Of a DNA stretch of 64,000 nt, positions 37,274 through 45,956 are shown piece by piece. Origin of the DNA: Mesorhizobium sp. M00.F.Ca.ET.216.01.1.1 (lineage in GTDB: Bacteria > Pseudomonadota > Alphaproteobacteria > Rhizobiales > Rhizobiaceae); the NCBI RefSeq assembly GCF_004010325.2, contig NZ_SADR02000026.1:38899-102898 (forward strand), in the 5' to 3' direction. Below the pieces are notes generated by a model. The model saw only the letters and a program-made list of their open reading frames with translations. It was not told the origin of the DNA and ran no database searches. The position numbers were made by a program, and so were the translations under genes. How positions within the stretch are numbered: the first letter of the stretch is position 1; each line of letters begins with the position of its first letter.

Positions 37274-38776
37274 TCACGTCGGCTGGAGCGTCCGCACTCT
37301 CGCGCGTCTCGAGAGGTAGGCCGGCAGAATGGTGACGGCCGCGGCCATAATCCACAACACGATGCAGATGGTGCTGCTGAACAGGATGGAAATTTCGCCG
37401 CCGCTGATGGCAAGCGCATTGCGCAGGTTGACCTCCATGACGCGCCCCAGCACGAAACCCAGGATGATCGGTGCCATGTCGAACCCGGCCTTGCGCAGCA
37501 GCCATCCCGCCATGCCGATCCCCATCATCAGGAAGACCGCGAAGACCGAAGAGTGGCTGGAGTAAACGCCGACGACTGACAGCACCAGGATGCCTGGCAC
37601 CAGGAGCCAGTTCGGCACCGTCAACACTCGGGCGAATATCTGAACCAGCGGCAGGTTCAAGGCCAAAAGTATGACATTGCCCACGAAGAGCGAGGCGACG
37701 AGTCCGCCGACGATCTCAGGATGCTCTGTTAACAGCATCGGGCCGGGTTGGATGTTGTAGAGCATCAGCGCACCCAGCATCACCGCGGTGGTGCCAGAAC
37801 CCGGGACCCCGAGCGTCAGCATCGGCACGAAGGCACCGCAGGCGGTCGCGTTGTTGGCGGCTTCCGGCGCCGCAAGGCCCCGCACGTCTCCCTTGCCAAA
37901 GGTCCCTTCCGTGTCGGAAAGGCGCTTTTCCGTCGTATAGGAGATCGCGCTCGAAACCGACGCGCCGGTGCCGGGGAGCACGCCCACCACGAAACCGATC
38001 ACCGAGCTGCGAATAGTGGCGCCGGTGCATCTTACGATATCGCTCATGCGCGCGGTCATCCGGCCGAGTTCGCGGATCACGGTCATGCCGCGCCCCTGGT
38101 TCTCCAAGATAATCAGCGCCTCCGAGATCGAGAACAGCCCGATGACGAGCACGACGAACTCGATGCCGTCGCTCAGTTCCGGTTGGTCGAAGGTGAAGCG
38201 ATAGGCGCCAGATGTGGCGTCGAGGCCGATCGTTGCAAGCATGAGGCCGAGCGCGCAGCCGATCAGGGTCTTCACCGGCTGGCTGCCGACCATGGAACCC
38301 AGTGTGGCGAAGGCGAAGATCATCAGCACGAAATACTCCGCTGGCCCGAAGCCCACCGCAAGTCTGGAAAGCAGCGGCGCGAACAGCGCCAAGCCGAGAG
38401 AACCCAGCATGCCGCCGACGAACGAGGAAAGGCCGGAAAGCGCGAGCGCTTCGCCGGCCCTCCCCTGCTTGGCCATGGGATAGCCGTCCATCGCGGTCAT
38501 CACGGCGCCGGCATCGCCGGGCACGTTGAGAAGGATCGACGAAATGCGGCCGCCATACTCGGCGCCACAATAGATCGCGGCGAGCAGGATCATGGTGCTC
38601 TCCGCCGGCAGGCCCATCGTATAGGCGATCGGCAACAGCAGCGCGATGCCGTTGATGGGGCCGATGGCCGGCAGGGCGCCGACGAGCGTGCCGATGAAGC
38701 AGCCGACAAAACCCACAAGCAGGTTCTGGCCCGTAAGCGCAACGGCAAAACCCTGCCACAGATAATCGAGGTTCAT
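37274..38776 (-). CDS. tctA: tripartite tricarboxylate transporter large permease
   Basis: A 500-residue inner-membrane permease of the TctA family (PF01970) with about 12 TM helices. The N-terminal signature 'GTLVGALPAIGPINGIALLLPI' near residue 30 and 'GVLPGTGASVSSAISYTTEKRL' near 260 are characteristic; the two glycine-rich repeats form the substrate site in the family. It is last in the leftward operon tctC-tctB-tctA, 48 bases after tctB. The substrate is likely a tricarboxylate or a related organic acid. Confidence 0.94.
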   Translation of the reverse strand: MNLDYLWQGFAVALTGQNLLVGFVGCFIGTLVGALPAIGPINGIALLLPIAYTMGLPAESTMILLAAIYCGAEYGGRISSILLNVPGDAGAVMTAMDGYPMAKQGRAGEALALSGLSSFVGGMLGSLGLALFAPLLSRLAVGFGPAEYFVLMIFAFATLGSMVGSQPVKTLIGCALGLMLATIGLDATSGAYRFTFDQPELSDGIEFVVLVIGLFSISEALIILENQGRGMTVIRELGRMTARMSDIVRCTGATIRSSVIGFVVGVLPGTGASVSSAISYTTEKRLSDTEGTFGKGDVRGLAAPEAANNATACGAFVPMLTLGVPGSGTTAVMLGALMLYNIQPGPMLLTEHPEIVGGLVASLFVGNVILLALNLPLVQIFARVLTVPNWLLVPGILVLSVVGVYSSHSSVFAVFLMMGIGMAGWLLRKAGFDMAPIILGFVLGRVMEVNLRNALAISGGEISILFSSTICIVLWIMAAAVTILPAYLSRRARVRTLQPT

Positions 38777-38824
38777 GGATAGGACCTTTCCGATTTCACT
38801 ATTCGCCTTGCGTCGGAGCTCGGT

Positions 38825-39298
38825 CTAGCCGCCGAAAACGCTTCCTGCCGGCAGATAGACTTCCAGGAGGTAGGAAAAGACGAACCACCAGAGCACGGCG
38901 TGGCCGATGGCGCCGGCGAGAGCCTTGAGCCATGGGGCGCCAAACAGCAGAGCCGTGCCGAAAGTGAGAACGAAGATCGACGCCATGAAGCCGGCCGGCT
39001 CGAACATGGCCACCGCGACGATCATCACCAGCGGGATTCCGAGCACCCGAAGAAGCAGCCGCCCCGCCGGGAAGCCCTCGGCCGAACCACACGAGAAGAA
39101 GTACCAGACGCTCAGCAGGCCAAGCACGACCGCCAGGGCGACCGGGAAAACCTTCGGTCCCAACGGATCGGAAGAGAAGGAATACTCGATCTCGCCGCCG
39201 CCGATGCCGTAGGCGATCGCCAAGACGAGCAGGCAGATGGCCGCGCCGCGGCCGATCATCCGCACCGCCCTCGCCGAAAGTTCAGCATGGTCGGACAT
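38825..39298 (-). CDS. tctB: tripartite tricarboxylate transporter small permease
   Basis: A 157-residue TctB-type protein with four TM helices (near 13-30, 47-63, 80-110 and 120-150). TctB proteins are poorly conserved, so position between tctC and tctA on the same strand is the main support together with size and helix number. I start at ATG 39298 (MSDHAELSARAVRM) after a GGAGG-type site; the much longer open frame upstream is a shadow of tctC. Confidence 0.88.
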   Translation of the reverse strand: MSDHAELSARAVRMIGRGAAICLLVLAIAYGIGGGEIEYSFSSDPLGPKVFPVALAVVLGLLSVWYFFSCGSAEGFPAGRLLLRVLGIPLVMIVAVAMFEPAGFMASIFVLTFGTALLFGAPWLKALAGAIGHAVLWWFVFSYLLEVYLPAGSVFGG

Positions 39299-39410
39299 CG
39301 ATTCCTCCAAAAGTGCGTCATGCGTCGCCACCGCCCCGCGATCGGCCAGCCGGCCGAATGCGGGAGGGCGTCGTCTTCTGGTTTCGTGAACGGGCTTGTA
39401 GGAGTCGGGC

Positions 39411-40385
39411 TTACATCCCGGCTTCCTTGGCGAGGATCTTGAACTGCGCGACGTCCGCTCTGACGCGTTCGTCGAAATCCTTCCCGAACAACTTGAACTC
39501 GAACAGACCGCGCGCTTCGCGCTCCCTGGCGAATTCCGGGGTGTCCATGGCCTTCTTGAACGCCTGAACCCACCAGTCGTAGTCGGCGTCGGAGACCTCC
39601 TTGCCGACATAGAAGCCGCGCCAGACCGGCCAATCGATGTTGAAGCCCTGCTCGCGGGCCGTCGGAACGTCGGCGAGATCGCCGGGAAGTCGTGCCGGCG
39701 CCATGACGGCAAGGATACGGATCTTGCCGGCGAGATGATGCTTGACCATTTCGGCGGCATCGCCCGAACCCACCTTGACGTGACCGCCTTCGAGCGCGGT
39801 CAGGACGGCGCCACCGCCTTCAAGCGCGACATAGCGCATCTGCTTCGGGTCCTGACCCGCCGCCTTGGCCAGCAGCGACCCTTTCATCCAGTCCTGCGAT
39901 CCGACAGCGCCGCCGCCTGCGATCGCGAAATCAGCGGGATTGGCCTTATAGGCCTCAACCAGTTCGCCGAGCGTCTTGTACGGGGAATCGGCGGCAACCA
40001 CTAGGACGCCGTAGTCGGCACCGATAGCGCCGAGCCAGCGGACAGCACCCTCGTCGTAGTGGCCGAACTTGCCCTGTGCCAGAAGCAGGGCGGAGCCGGA
40101 GGACGCCGCGGTAATGAGGTTTGCATCCTTGGAGCGCTTGCTGGCAACATGGTTGTATGCCACCGCGCCGACGCCGCCTTCCATGTAGGTGACGGCCATG
40201 GGCGCGGAGATCTGCTTGGTCTTGAGCAACGCGTCGGCGGCGAGCCGACAGGTCAGGTCAAAGCCGCCGCCCGGCTTTGCGCCGGCAAGGCATTCGGGCT
40301 TCGCCGGTTCCGCGCCGGCCGACGCCACGAAGGCGAACATGACCACGGCCGCGCCAAACAAGGTGTTCATGAGAATTTTTGACAT
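39411..40385 (-). CDS. tctC: tripartite tricarboxylate transporter substrate-binding protein
   Basis: A 324-residue periplasmic binding protein of the Bug/TctC family (PF03401). The signal peptide spans about residues 1-25 ('LFGAAVVMFAFVASAGA'). The mature protein begins 'KPECLAGAKPGGGFDLTCRL', matching the family's P-x-GGxxD loop that contacts a carboxylate. Start at ATG 40385 follows GGGAGGA. It is first in the leftward tct operon and faces the tctDE-like genes across a 296-base divergent region with a direct-repeat operator candidate. Confidence 0.92.
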   Translation of the reverse strand: MSKILMNTLFGAAVVMFAFVASAGAEPAKPECLAGAKPGGGFDLTCRLAADALLKTKQISAPMAVTYMEGGVGAVAYNHVASKRSKDANLITAASSGSALLLAQGKFGHYDEGAVRWLGAIGADYGVLVVAADSPYKTLGELVEAYKANPADFAIAGGGAVGSQDWMKGSLLAKAAGQDPKQMRYVALEGGGAVLTALEGGHVKVGSGDAAEMVKHHLAGKIRILAVMAPARLPGDLADVPTAREQGFNIDWPVWRGFYVGKEVSDADYDWWVQAFKKAMDTPEFAREREARGLFEFKLFGKDFDERVRADVAQFKILAKEAGM

Positions 40386-40549
40386 GGGTCCTCCCGTCGA
40401 ATCCGGAGCGTCCGGTTTCGTGGAATGCCAGCGCAACGGCGTTGCGGATGCCTCGGCATCGCGCAGGGACCGTATGAACACGGCTTCCTCCCCGGACCGG
40501 ACCCTTGCTCCCTCGACCGGGACCGGCGCAGTCACAGTAGCCGCGATTC

Positions 40550-40567
40550 CTGTCACCATCCTGTCAC
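40550..40567. promoter_or_regulatory. 11-bp phased direct repeats, candidate response-regulator box
   Basis: CTGTCAC occurs at 40550-40556 and 40561-40567, start to start 11 bases, with the base before each also shared. OmpR/PhoB-family regulators bind 7-base direct repeats with 4-base spacers in exactly this phasing. It lies between tctC and the response regulator gene, so it is a good candidate for binding by the TctD-like protein. A half site GTCAC lies 19 bases upstream. Confidence 0.55.
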
Positions 40568-40681
40568 GCCAGAACCTTCTGCCTCCGATCAGCGGCGAGG
40601 ATCGCTTTGCCGGTATGGATCGCGGAAAGGATGGACATTGCCGCATCTTGTCCGGCATCCGGGTGCATGCAATCATCATGC

Positions 40682-41359
40682 GTGCGCATTCTTTTGGTCG
40701 AAGATACTGATGACGTGGGTGAGGCGATCTGTCGTCGCTTTCAGCAGACTGGCCATACGGTGGACTGGGAAACGGACGGGACCGCGGCATCGGAAATCCT
40801 GGCGCACACCGCGTATGATCTCGTCATACTCGACGTTATGCTTCCGGGCCTCGACGGCTTCTCCATCTTGAAGAAACTCCGTCAGGCGCGCATCGGCATC
40901 CCTGTCCTGATGCTGACCGCGCGGTCGGAAATCGACGACCGCGTGGGTGCGCTCGATCTCGGTGCTGATGACTATCTCGTCAAACCGTTCGATTTCCGAG
41001 AACTTGAAGCACGTGCGCGTGTGCTGCTGCGGCGCAGCAGTGGGGGCGACCCGACCAATTTTATCGTCTGCGGCGATATCAGGCTCGATCGCGCCAATCG
41101 CAACGTGATGGTGGGCAGGCGCGAGGTGCAGTTGAAGCGCCGCGAGATCGCATTGCTGGAGATCCTCGCTTCCCGGCCCGGCAGGGTCTTCAGCAAGGAA
41201 GAGCTGCTCGATCAGCTCTTCGGCTTCGACGACGCGGCCGGTGTCAATGCCATCGAGCTCTATGTCGGCCGGCTGCGAAAGAAACTCGACGGCGCCCGCG
41301 CGCGCATCGTGACATTGCGCGGCACCGGCTATCAGCTTGTCTCCGATGATGCCGCATAG
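40682..41359 (+). CDS. tctD: OmpR-family response regulator, TctD-like
   Basis: A 225-residue response regulator. In the receiver domain the acidic pair is Glu7/Asp8, the phosphorylated residue Asp51 ('LVILDVMLPGLDG'), Thr79 and Lys101. The C-terminal winged helix (about 130-222) has the OmpR pattern 'LKRREIALLEILASRPGRVFSKEELL'. I start at GTG 40682 (VRILLVED), which fits the family N-terminus; a longer frame lacks support. It probably activates the divergent tctCBA operon when phosphorylated by the kinase encoded next. Confidence 0.9.
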   Translation: MRILLVEDTDDVGEAICRRFQQTGHTVDWETDGTAASEILAHTAYDLVILDVMLPGLDGFSILKKLRQARIGIPVLMLTARSEIDDRVGALDLGADDYLVKPFDFRELEARARVLLRRSSGGDPTNFIVCGDIRLDRANRNVMVGRREVQLKRREIALLEILASRPGRVFSKEELLDQLFGFDDAAGVNAIELYVGRLRKKLDGARARIVTLRGTGYQLVSDDAA

Positions 41360-42737
41360 CACTTCGCTGTTCGCGCGGCTCATGCGGCGCGTGGGCGTCG
41401 TGCTAGCGCTGGGCGCGGCCGCCCTGATCACGGCTGCCTGGTTCTACGCCCGCACGGCCGCCAACGAGGCTTACGACCGGCTACAGCTCGGCGCGGCGTT
41501 CCAGATGAGCGAGGGCCTTGTCGTAGCCGACGGCAGCCTGCACTTCGTGCTGCCCCCGTCGGCGTTCGAACTGCTTGGACTGGCCCAGCGCGACCGTATC
41601 TTCTATCGCGTCGTCGATCCCTCCGGGACGACGCTCACTGGTTATCCGGATCTCGCGCCTAAAATCGACCTCGCCGCCAGCCGGATCGGTCCGATCTTCA
41701 CCAACGGGTCCTATCTGGGAGTTGCGGTGCGCAATGTGGCCGTGTCTCGTGCCATGAGCATGCCGCAGGGCACCGGATGGGCGTATGTCGTGGTGGCGCA
41801 GACGACTGAAGCCAGGCAAGCCCTCGCCTCGGAGCTGACGACGCGAGCCGTCATCCTGGTCGCCATCATGAGCCTAGTAGCGGTCATTGGCACTGCACTT
41901 GCCGTTCGTTACTCACTACAGCCTGTTGGCGATCTCGGCGCTGCGCTCAGGCGACGCGACCCGCAGGATCTCACCCCGCTGACGGTATCCGTGCCCGATG
42001 AACTCTCTCCCTTCGTGACGTCGATCAATCATTTTATTACCCGGCTCGACGAGCGGGTGAAGCTACTGCAGCGCTACATTGCCGACAGCGCTCACCAGAT
42101 CCGAACGCCGCTGACCGCCCTTTCCGCCCAGGTGAGCCTGATCGACGAGGAGAAGCTGGCGCCCGACGATCGCCGGCATCTGCAACGCGTCCAGAGCCGC
42201 ACGACCGAACTCGCGCGCCTCACCAACCAGCTGCTCAATCATGCCATGGTGATCCATCGCTTCGACTCTATCCATCTGGAGCCGGTTGCTCTCAACGATG
42301 TTGCCCGCAAGGCTTTGCGCAATGCCGTTCCGATCACCGTCGACCCGGATATCGTAGTGTCCTTCGAGCCCGCGGACGAAGAGCTGACGGTTCTCGGCGA
42401 CATGCTCAGTCTCCGCGAAGCGATCGCCAACGTGATCGACAATGCGCTGCGCCACGGAGTGGCCGCGCACCTGGAGGTGCATGTTCGGCAAAGGGGCAAT
42501 TTCGGTGTCGTCGATGTTCTCGACGACGGCCCCGGAATCCAGGCAGCCGACTGGGCGCAGGTCACCAGCCGCTTCTATTCGTCCCGTTCGGACGCCGAAG
42601 GAGCTTCAGGGCTCGGCTTCGCCATCGCATCCGAAGTCGCGGTCAAGCTCGGCGGGCAATTGCGGTTCCGCGAGCGCACCGCAACCGAATTGTTTTGCGT
42701 CTCCATCGAATTACCTTTGGCGAACGGGGGCAGTTGA
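41346..42737 (+). CDS. tctE: sensor histidine kinase, TctE-like
   Basis: A membrane histidine kinase of about 463 residues. Two TM helices (near 15-35 and 160-182) flank a periplasmic domain of about 125 residues (2CSK_N type). HAMP-like linker, then the H-box 'SAHQIRTPLTAL' with phosphorylated His at about 250, N-box 'VIDNALRHG', and G-boxes 'DDGPGI' and 'GLGFAI'. Start codons at 41346 or 41349 overlap the response regulator gene by about 14 bases. Its stop shares a base with the next gene's ATG. It likely senses tricarboxylate, directly or through the neighbouring binding protein. Confidence 0.88.
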   Translation: MMPHSTSLFARLMRRVGVVLALGAAALITAAWFYARTAANEAYDRLQLGAAFQMSEGLVVADGSLHFVLPPSAFELLGLAQRDRIFYRVVDPSGTTLTGYPDLAPKIDLAASRIGPIFTNGSYLGVAVRNVAVSRAMSMPQGTGWAYVVVAQTTEARQALASELTTRAVILVAIMSLVAVIGTALAVRYSLQPVGDLGAALRRRDPQDLTPLTVSVPDELSPFVTSINHFITRLDERVKLLQRYIADSAHQIRTPLTALSAQVSLIDEEKLAPDDRRHLQRVQSRTTELARLTNQLLNHAMVIHRFDSIHLEPVALNDVARKALRNAVPITVDPDIVVSFEPADEELTVLGDMLSLREAIANVIDNALRHGVAAHLEVHVRQRGNFGVVDVLDDGPGIQAADWAQVTSRFYSSRSDAEGASGLGFAIASEVAVKLGGQLRFRERTATELFCVSIELPLANGGS

Positions 42738-43828
42738 TGCGCTGGATTAGCAGCGTCGCACTCACCGTGCTTGCACTGTTGATGCCCATGCAGGCAAAGG
42801 CACTTGAGGGCGACCGTGAGATATTCCCCGCGAAAGGTCCGGATGCCGGCCATCTCGTCGTCCACGCGGCGACTGATCTTGCGGCCATGCGTCCTCTGAT
42901 CGACGATTTCCAGAATATCTATCCCAACATCGCCATCGAATTCACCGACATGGTTACAAACGACCTGTTCCGGCAGGCGACAAAGGTCTGCGCCGGAGAG
43001 GCCGAAGGCGCCGATATCCTTCTGTCTTCGTCGGTCGATCAACTCGTCAGGCTCGCCAATGACGGTTGCGCGCAGCCGCACAGCTCTTCCGAAACCAAAG
43101 GCGTGCCGGCATGGGCGAACTGGCGCGACGAGGTCTTTGGCTTCACATTCGAACCTGTCGTCTTCGTCTATGATCGCCGCACCGTGCCGCCTGAAGACGT
43201 TCCAGTCAGCCACGATGCGCTTTCGGATCTCCTCAGGCGCAATCCCGAGAAATACCGGGGCCGCGTCGGCACCTATGACATCGCGGCCTCAGGTGTCGGC
43301 TATCTTCTCGCCTTCAACGACTCGCGCCAGGCGCCGACCGCCAACGGACGGCTGCTTGAAACGCTCAGCCGCACAGAGACCGTCATACGATGCTGCAACA
43401 ACGAGGTGCTCGGCGAACTCGTCGCCGGCAGGATCAGCCTCGCTTATAATGTGCTTGGCTCCTACGCCTATGCAGCCGCGCGCGCCAACACCGCTCTCGG
43501 CATCGTCCTGCCAAGGGACTACACGCTGATCCTGTCGCGCGGCGCGTTGATTCCGTCACGGGCACCGCATCCCGATCTCGGCAAGACGTTCCTGAACTAC
43601 CTGTTGTCAGTACGCGGCCGCCGCGTGGCGCAAGAGAAGTCCTTCTTCTTCGCGGAAGATGCGGCATTGCCCGCTGGCGTCGATGGCCCTGCCGCCCTCG
43701 TGGAATCCGGCATCGGCCGGCCCATCCGGATCGGCCCTGCCTTGCTCGCCGCGCAGGACGAGATTCAGCGCAAGACCTTTATCGCCGACTGGATGGAACT
43801 GATCGGAAGAACTCGATCCGACCGCTAG
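42737..43828 (+). CDS. periplasmic binding protein co-operonic with TctDE-like system
   Basis: A 363-residue periplasmic protein with a clear signal peptide (MRWISSVALTVLALLMPMQAKA). The mature part is an iron/thiamine-type ABC binding fold (PF13416/PF01547-like): 'LVVHAATDLAAMRPLIDDFQNIYPNI' is the usual first strand and helix. No permease or ATPase lies nearby. It begins with TGATG overlap to the kinase gene, so it is translationally coupled to a sensor. That suggests it presents a ligand to the kinase rather than feeding a transporter. It is complete. Confidence 0.82.
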   Translation: MRWISSVALTVLALLMPMQAKALEGDREIFPAKGPDAGHLVVHAATDLAAMRPLIDDFQNIYPNIAIEFTDMVTNDLFRQATKVCAGEAEGADILLSSSVDQLVRLANDGCAQPHSSSETKGVPAWANWRDEVFGFTFEPVVFVYDRRTVPPEDVPVSHDALSDLLRRNPEKYRGRVGTYDIAASGVGYLLAFNDSRQAPTANGRLLETLSRTETVIRCCNNEVLGELVAGRISLAYNVLGSYAYAAARANTALGIVLPRDYTLILSRGALIPSRAPHPDLGKTFLNYLLSVRGRRVAQEKSFFFAEDAALPAGVDGPAALVESGIGRPIRIGPALLAAQDEIQRKTFIADWMELIGRTRSDR

Positions 43829-43890
43829 ATGTTTAGTCCCGCATTTTTTGGAGCGGATCGAGCCTGAAGCGTTCGGGCTGAGAAGCTTCG

Positions 43891-44160
43891 TCGCCGAATC
43901 CATACTCGGAACAGGCTTGGCGCCTTACGGCGTTCTTGTTCTGATGACGATCATCCTGTTCGTCCTGGGCATGTTTCTTGACTGGGTGGGCATTCTCCTC
44001 CTCACCGTACCGATATTTCTGCCCATCCTTAAGTCACTCGAATTCGGCGGCACGTTCGGTTTAGCCGGCGTGGCTCCTGAAGACGTGCCGCTGTGGTATG
44101 GCGTCATTTTCATGGTCAACATGCAGATGGCGTTCCTGAGCCCACCGTTCGGCTATTCGT
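43891..44160 (+). pseudogene. duplicated dctM fragment
   Basis: A near-identical copy of about 270 bases of the dctM gene (matching 36361-36630), covering 'ESILGTGLAPYG' through 'FLSPPFGYS'. There are about 15 differences, several silent, so it looks like part of a diverged second dctM rather than a very recent copy. There is no start or upstream dctM, and the frame runs into a methyltransferase tail. It is not functional as a permease. Confidence 0.9.
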
Positions 44161-44279
44161 TGCTGCGCGACCTTTTCCATTTCGCCATTCATGTCCGGAT
44201 TGGCCGGGCAGCGCTCGATGGTGGCGCCGTGGAGGCGGTCGAACAGGACGTTGCCGTATACGAGGTGGCCGCTCCCGTG

Positions 44280-44450
44280 CTCGCTCGCCGAACCCTGACG
44301 GCACTCTACAACGAGCAGCCGGAGTAGCTGAGTGAGGCACACCGCGCGCTCGATGCCTCGGTTGCTGCGGCCTATGGTTGGCCAGCAGACATTTCCAACG
44401 ACGAAGCGCTGCGTCTCCTTCTTGATTTGAATTTGGAGCCCTCAACCTAA
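44280..44450 (+). pseudogene. DNA methyltransferase C-terminal remnant
   Basis: The frame 'LARRTLTALYNEQPE', a TAG stop, then 'LSEAHRALDASVAAAYGWPADIS' and 'ALRLLLDLNLEPST' resembles the extreme C-terminus of class I SAM-dependent DNA methyltransferases (MmeI/DUF type, pattern LTxLYNxRPxWLxxAHxALDxAVxAAYGWP). The TAG at 44325-44327 stands where Trp is expected, a nonsense change. Only about 57 codons remain. It suggests a lost restriction or defence locus. The assignment is from memory of the family tail. Confidence 0.55.
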
Positions 44451-44645
44451 CGTCCGGTGCCCCAGAATGCGTAAAATGCGCCCACACGACCGCTTATCTG
44501 TAGGCGCCGACGTATATGAGGCAGCAGCGTGTTGCCTGAACCTGCGGCCCGAGTATTGCCCGGACGGTTCGCCACCGCAGTTTTCACAAGCCACCGCGTT
44601 GTTTGGCGGACTTTCAACGCGATTCCATCAAGAGAAGGCGGCGGC

Positions 44646-45074
44646 TCAAGCCAGATCCGTCAGTGAAAAATCGTTGCCCTTGTAAAGAAGTGGTAGACGC
44701 TGGGCCTTCGCGCATGCATAGGCAAAGCAATCGCCGAAATTGAGGTCGGCTTGGTGCCCGACAGCCTTGCCGTATTTCATGCTGGCGTCGATCGCGCCGT
44801 TGCCGATGTCAACGGATATCATGATGTCTTTGGCGGCAATCTCAGTCGCGAAATCGTCTACCAGACCACGGGCATGCGCGAGCATGGCTGGCGTGGCCTT
44901 GGTGTTCTTCCTGATGGATTCGGCGGCCGCTCGCGCGAGACCCAGTACAGCCTCGACGCGGACAAGGGGACAGAGATAGACGGGCTTGGCCGCGGCTGAA
45001 AGCTGCTTCTCCAGCTCTTCCCAGCCGGGCTCCTTGTTGAGGATGGCGACGATGACCGAAGCGTCAATGAACAT
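44646..45074 (-). CDS. vapC: VapC-type PIN-domain toxin
   Basis: A ribonuclease toxin of about 142 residues with a PIN domain. Acidic active-site residues are visible: Asp4 ('MFIDAS'), Glu41 ('VRVEAV'), Asp at about 114 in 'LNFGDCFAYACA' and Asp near 134 in 'YKGNDF'. ATG 45074 shares its A with the antitoxin stop (TGATG). VapC enzymes cut specific tRNAs or rRNA when free of antitoxin. It lies in accessory DNA beside broken genes, as stabilising toxin-antitoxin pairs often do. Confidence 0.92.
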   Translation of the reverse strand: MFIDASVIVAILNKEPGWEELEKQLSAAAKPVYLCPLVRVEAVLGLARAAAESIRKNTKATPAMLAHARGLVDDFATEIAAKDIMISVDIGNGAIDASMKYGKAVGHQADLNFGDCFAYACAKAQRLPLLYKGNDFSLTDLA

Positions 45075-45319
45075 CAGTCGTCGCCCCACATTTCATCAGT
45101 AAATTTTTTCATGTCGAAGTTTGGATTCGGAAGGCCGATCGCAGCTGCTCGCTCCTGCAGCTTGGCAATACGCTCACGGAGCGGCACGCTGGCGCGATGG
45201 CGCGCGATCTCGTGCTCGAGCGCCAAGCGCACGGCTTCCGTCTTGCTGCGAGCCTTGGTGAGCTTCTGCAGCTCGACGGCAAGCGCATCGACATCATCAT
45301 CACGGACATAGAGCGGCAT
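45074..45319 (-). CDS. vapB: VapB-type antitoxin
   Basis: An 81-residue antitoxin of the Rv0623/VapB family (PF07704). The N-terminal 'MPLYVRDDDVDALAVELQKL' and 'TEAVRLALEHEI' form the ribbon-helix-helix DNA-binding part, and the C-terminal 'LGLPNPNFDMKKFTDEMWGDD'-like tail wraps the toxin. It overlaps vapC by one base. An inverted repeat directly upstream overlaps its ribosome binding site and is the likely autoregulatory operator. Confidence 0.92.
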   Translation of the reverse strand: MPLYVRDDDVDALAVELQKLTKARSKTEAVRLALEHEIARHRASVPLRERIAKLQERAAAIGLPNPNFDMKKFTDEMWGDD

Positions 45320-45322
45320 AGA

Positions 45323-45342
45323 TATATTCCTTTCGGAATATA
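45323..45342. promoter_or_regulatory. inverted repeat operator of vapBC
   Basis: A perfect 8-bp inverted repeat, TATATTCC-TTTC-GGAATATA, ends three bases before the vapB start codon, so it covers the Shine-Dalgarno region (AAAGGA on the minus strand). A further half site GAATATTCC lies about 16 bases upstream at 45359. VapB or the VapBC complex is expected to bind here. Confidence 0.6.
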
Positions 45343-45656
45343 CGAATATCACAAAACGAATATTCCAGCAACCGACCGTCGGCCGAAGTATCCTTCGGGT
45401 CGGGACATTGCTCGGTCCGGGAGCACAGTTTAGCATGGGCCTTGAGGCCTTGAGTCGAACCCGTCTTCTCAAGCGGCTACGCAGCTGTGCGTCGCCGCAA
45501 CTGTTTTCTGCCGACGTTCCCCTTGTTGCATCCGCCGTCGAAGCGGCCACGGCGACCGCTGGCGGTGAAAAATGGAACGTCTCGCACCTGCATCCATTGG
45601 ATTTGAACAAGGCGCTCGATGAAGTCTGTCGAGATTTCCGGTTGTATCTGCCGCAA

Positions 45657-45956
45657 TTAGTCTTCGCCGCAACGTGGCGGGTGCTCGGGTCGATGAGGAA
45701 CTGACATCATCTCCTTTAAAAAAGCGGTGCGGTCATTTCGGTCCCAGCCATCGCGAAACTTACGGCTTCCCCAAATCTCAGTGGCGTGGAAAACGAAATT
45801 CTCTTTGTAACGTTCGGGGACCATATCTTTCACGATACGATTCACGTCAGCTTCGGCAGGACGCCACTGGGTGTCAGCGTGAACGATTATCCCGGCCACG
45901 ACGGTCACCGGTTCCTTTGCCGAAGTCCCAGCCTCATCGAGATAAACAAAGCGCAC
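45657..45956 (-). pseudogene. truncated DUF3800 protein
   Basis: About 99 residues beginning (GTG) 'VRFVYLDEAGTSAKEPVTVVAGIIVHADTQW', the N-terminal part of DUF3800 proteins, which have an RNase H-like fold and occur in mobile and defence islands. The DE pair in 'YLDEAG' is the family hallmark. Normal members run to about 230-260 residues; here the match ends after 'FLKEMMSVP' and the frame stops 15 codons later. Upstream starts at 45983 or 45986 are possible. The 337 bases between it and vapB hold no gene I recognise. Confidence 0.75.

Noticed and set aside
37748..38782. Plus-strand frame opposite tctA
   Set aside because: Arg/His-rich shadow of a clear TctA gene with TM helices and family motifs.
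40682..43828. PhoPR/PhoB assignment for the two-component genes because of the Pho-box-like repeat
   Set aside because: The kinase has a TctE-type periplasmic domain and the locus is divergent from tctCBA with no pst/pho genes, so a TctDE-type role fits better.
45408..45704. 98-codon plus-strand ORF between vapB and the DUF3800 fragment
   Set aside because: No family resemblance and no good ribosome binding site; it overlaps the DUF3800 remnant antisense.
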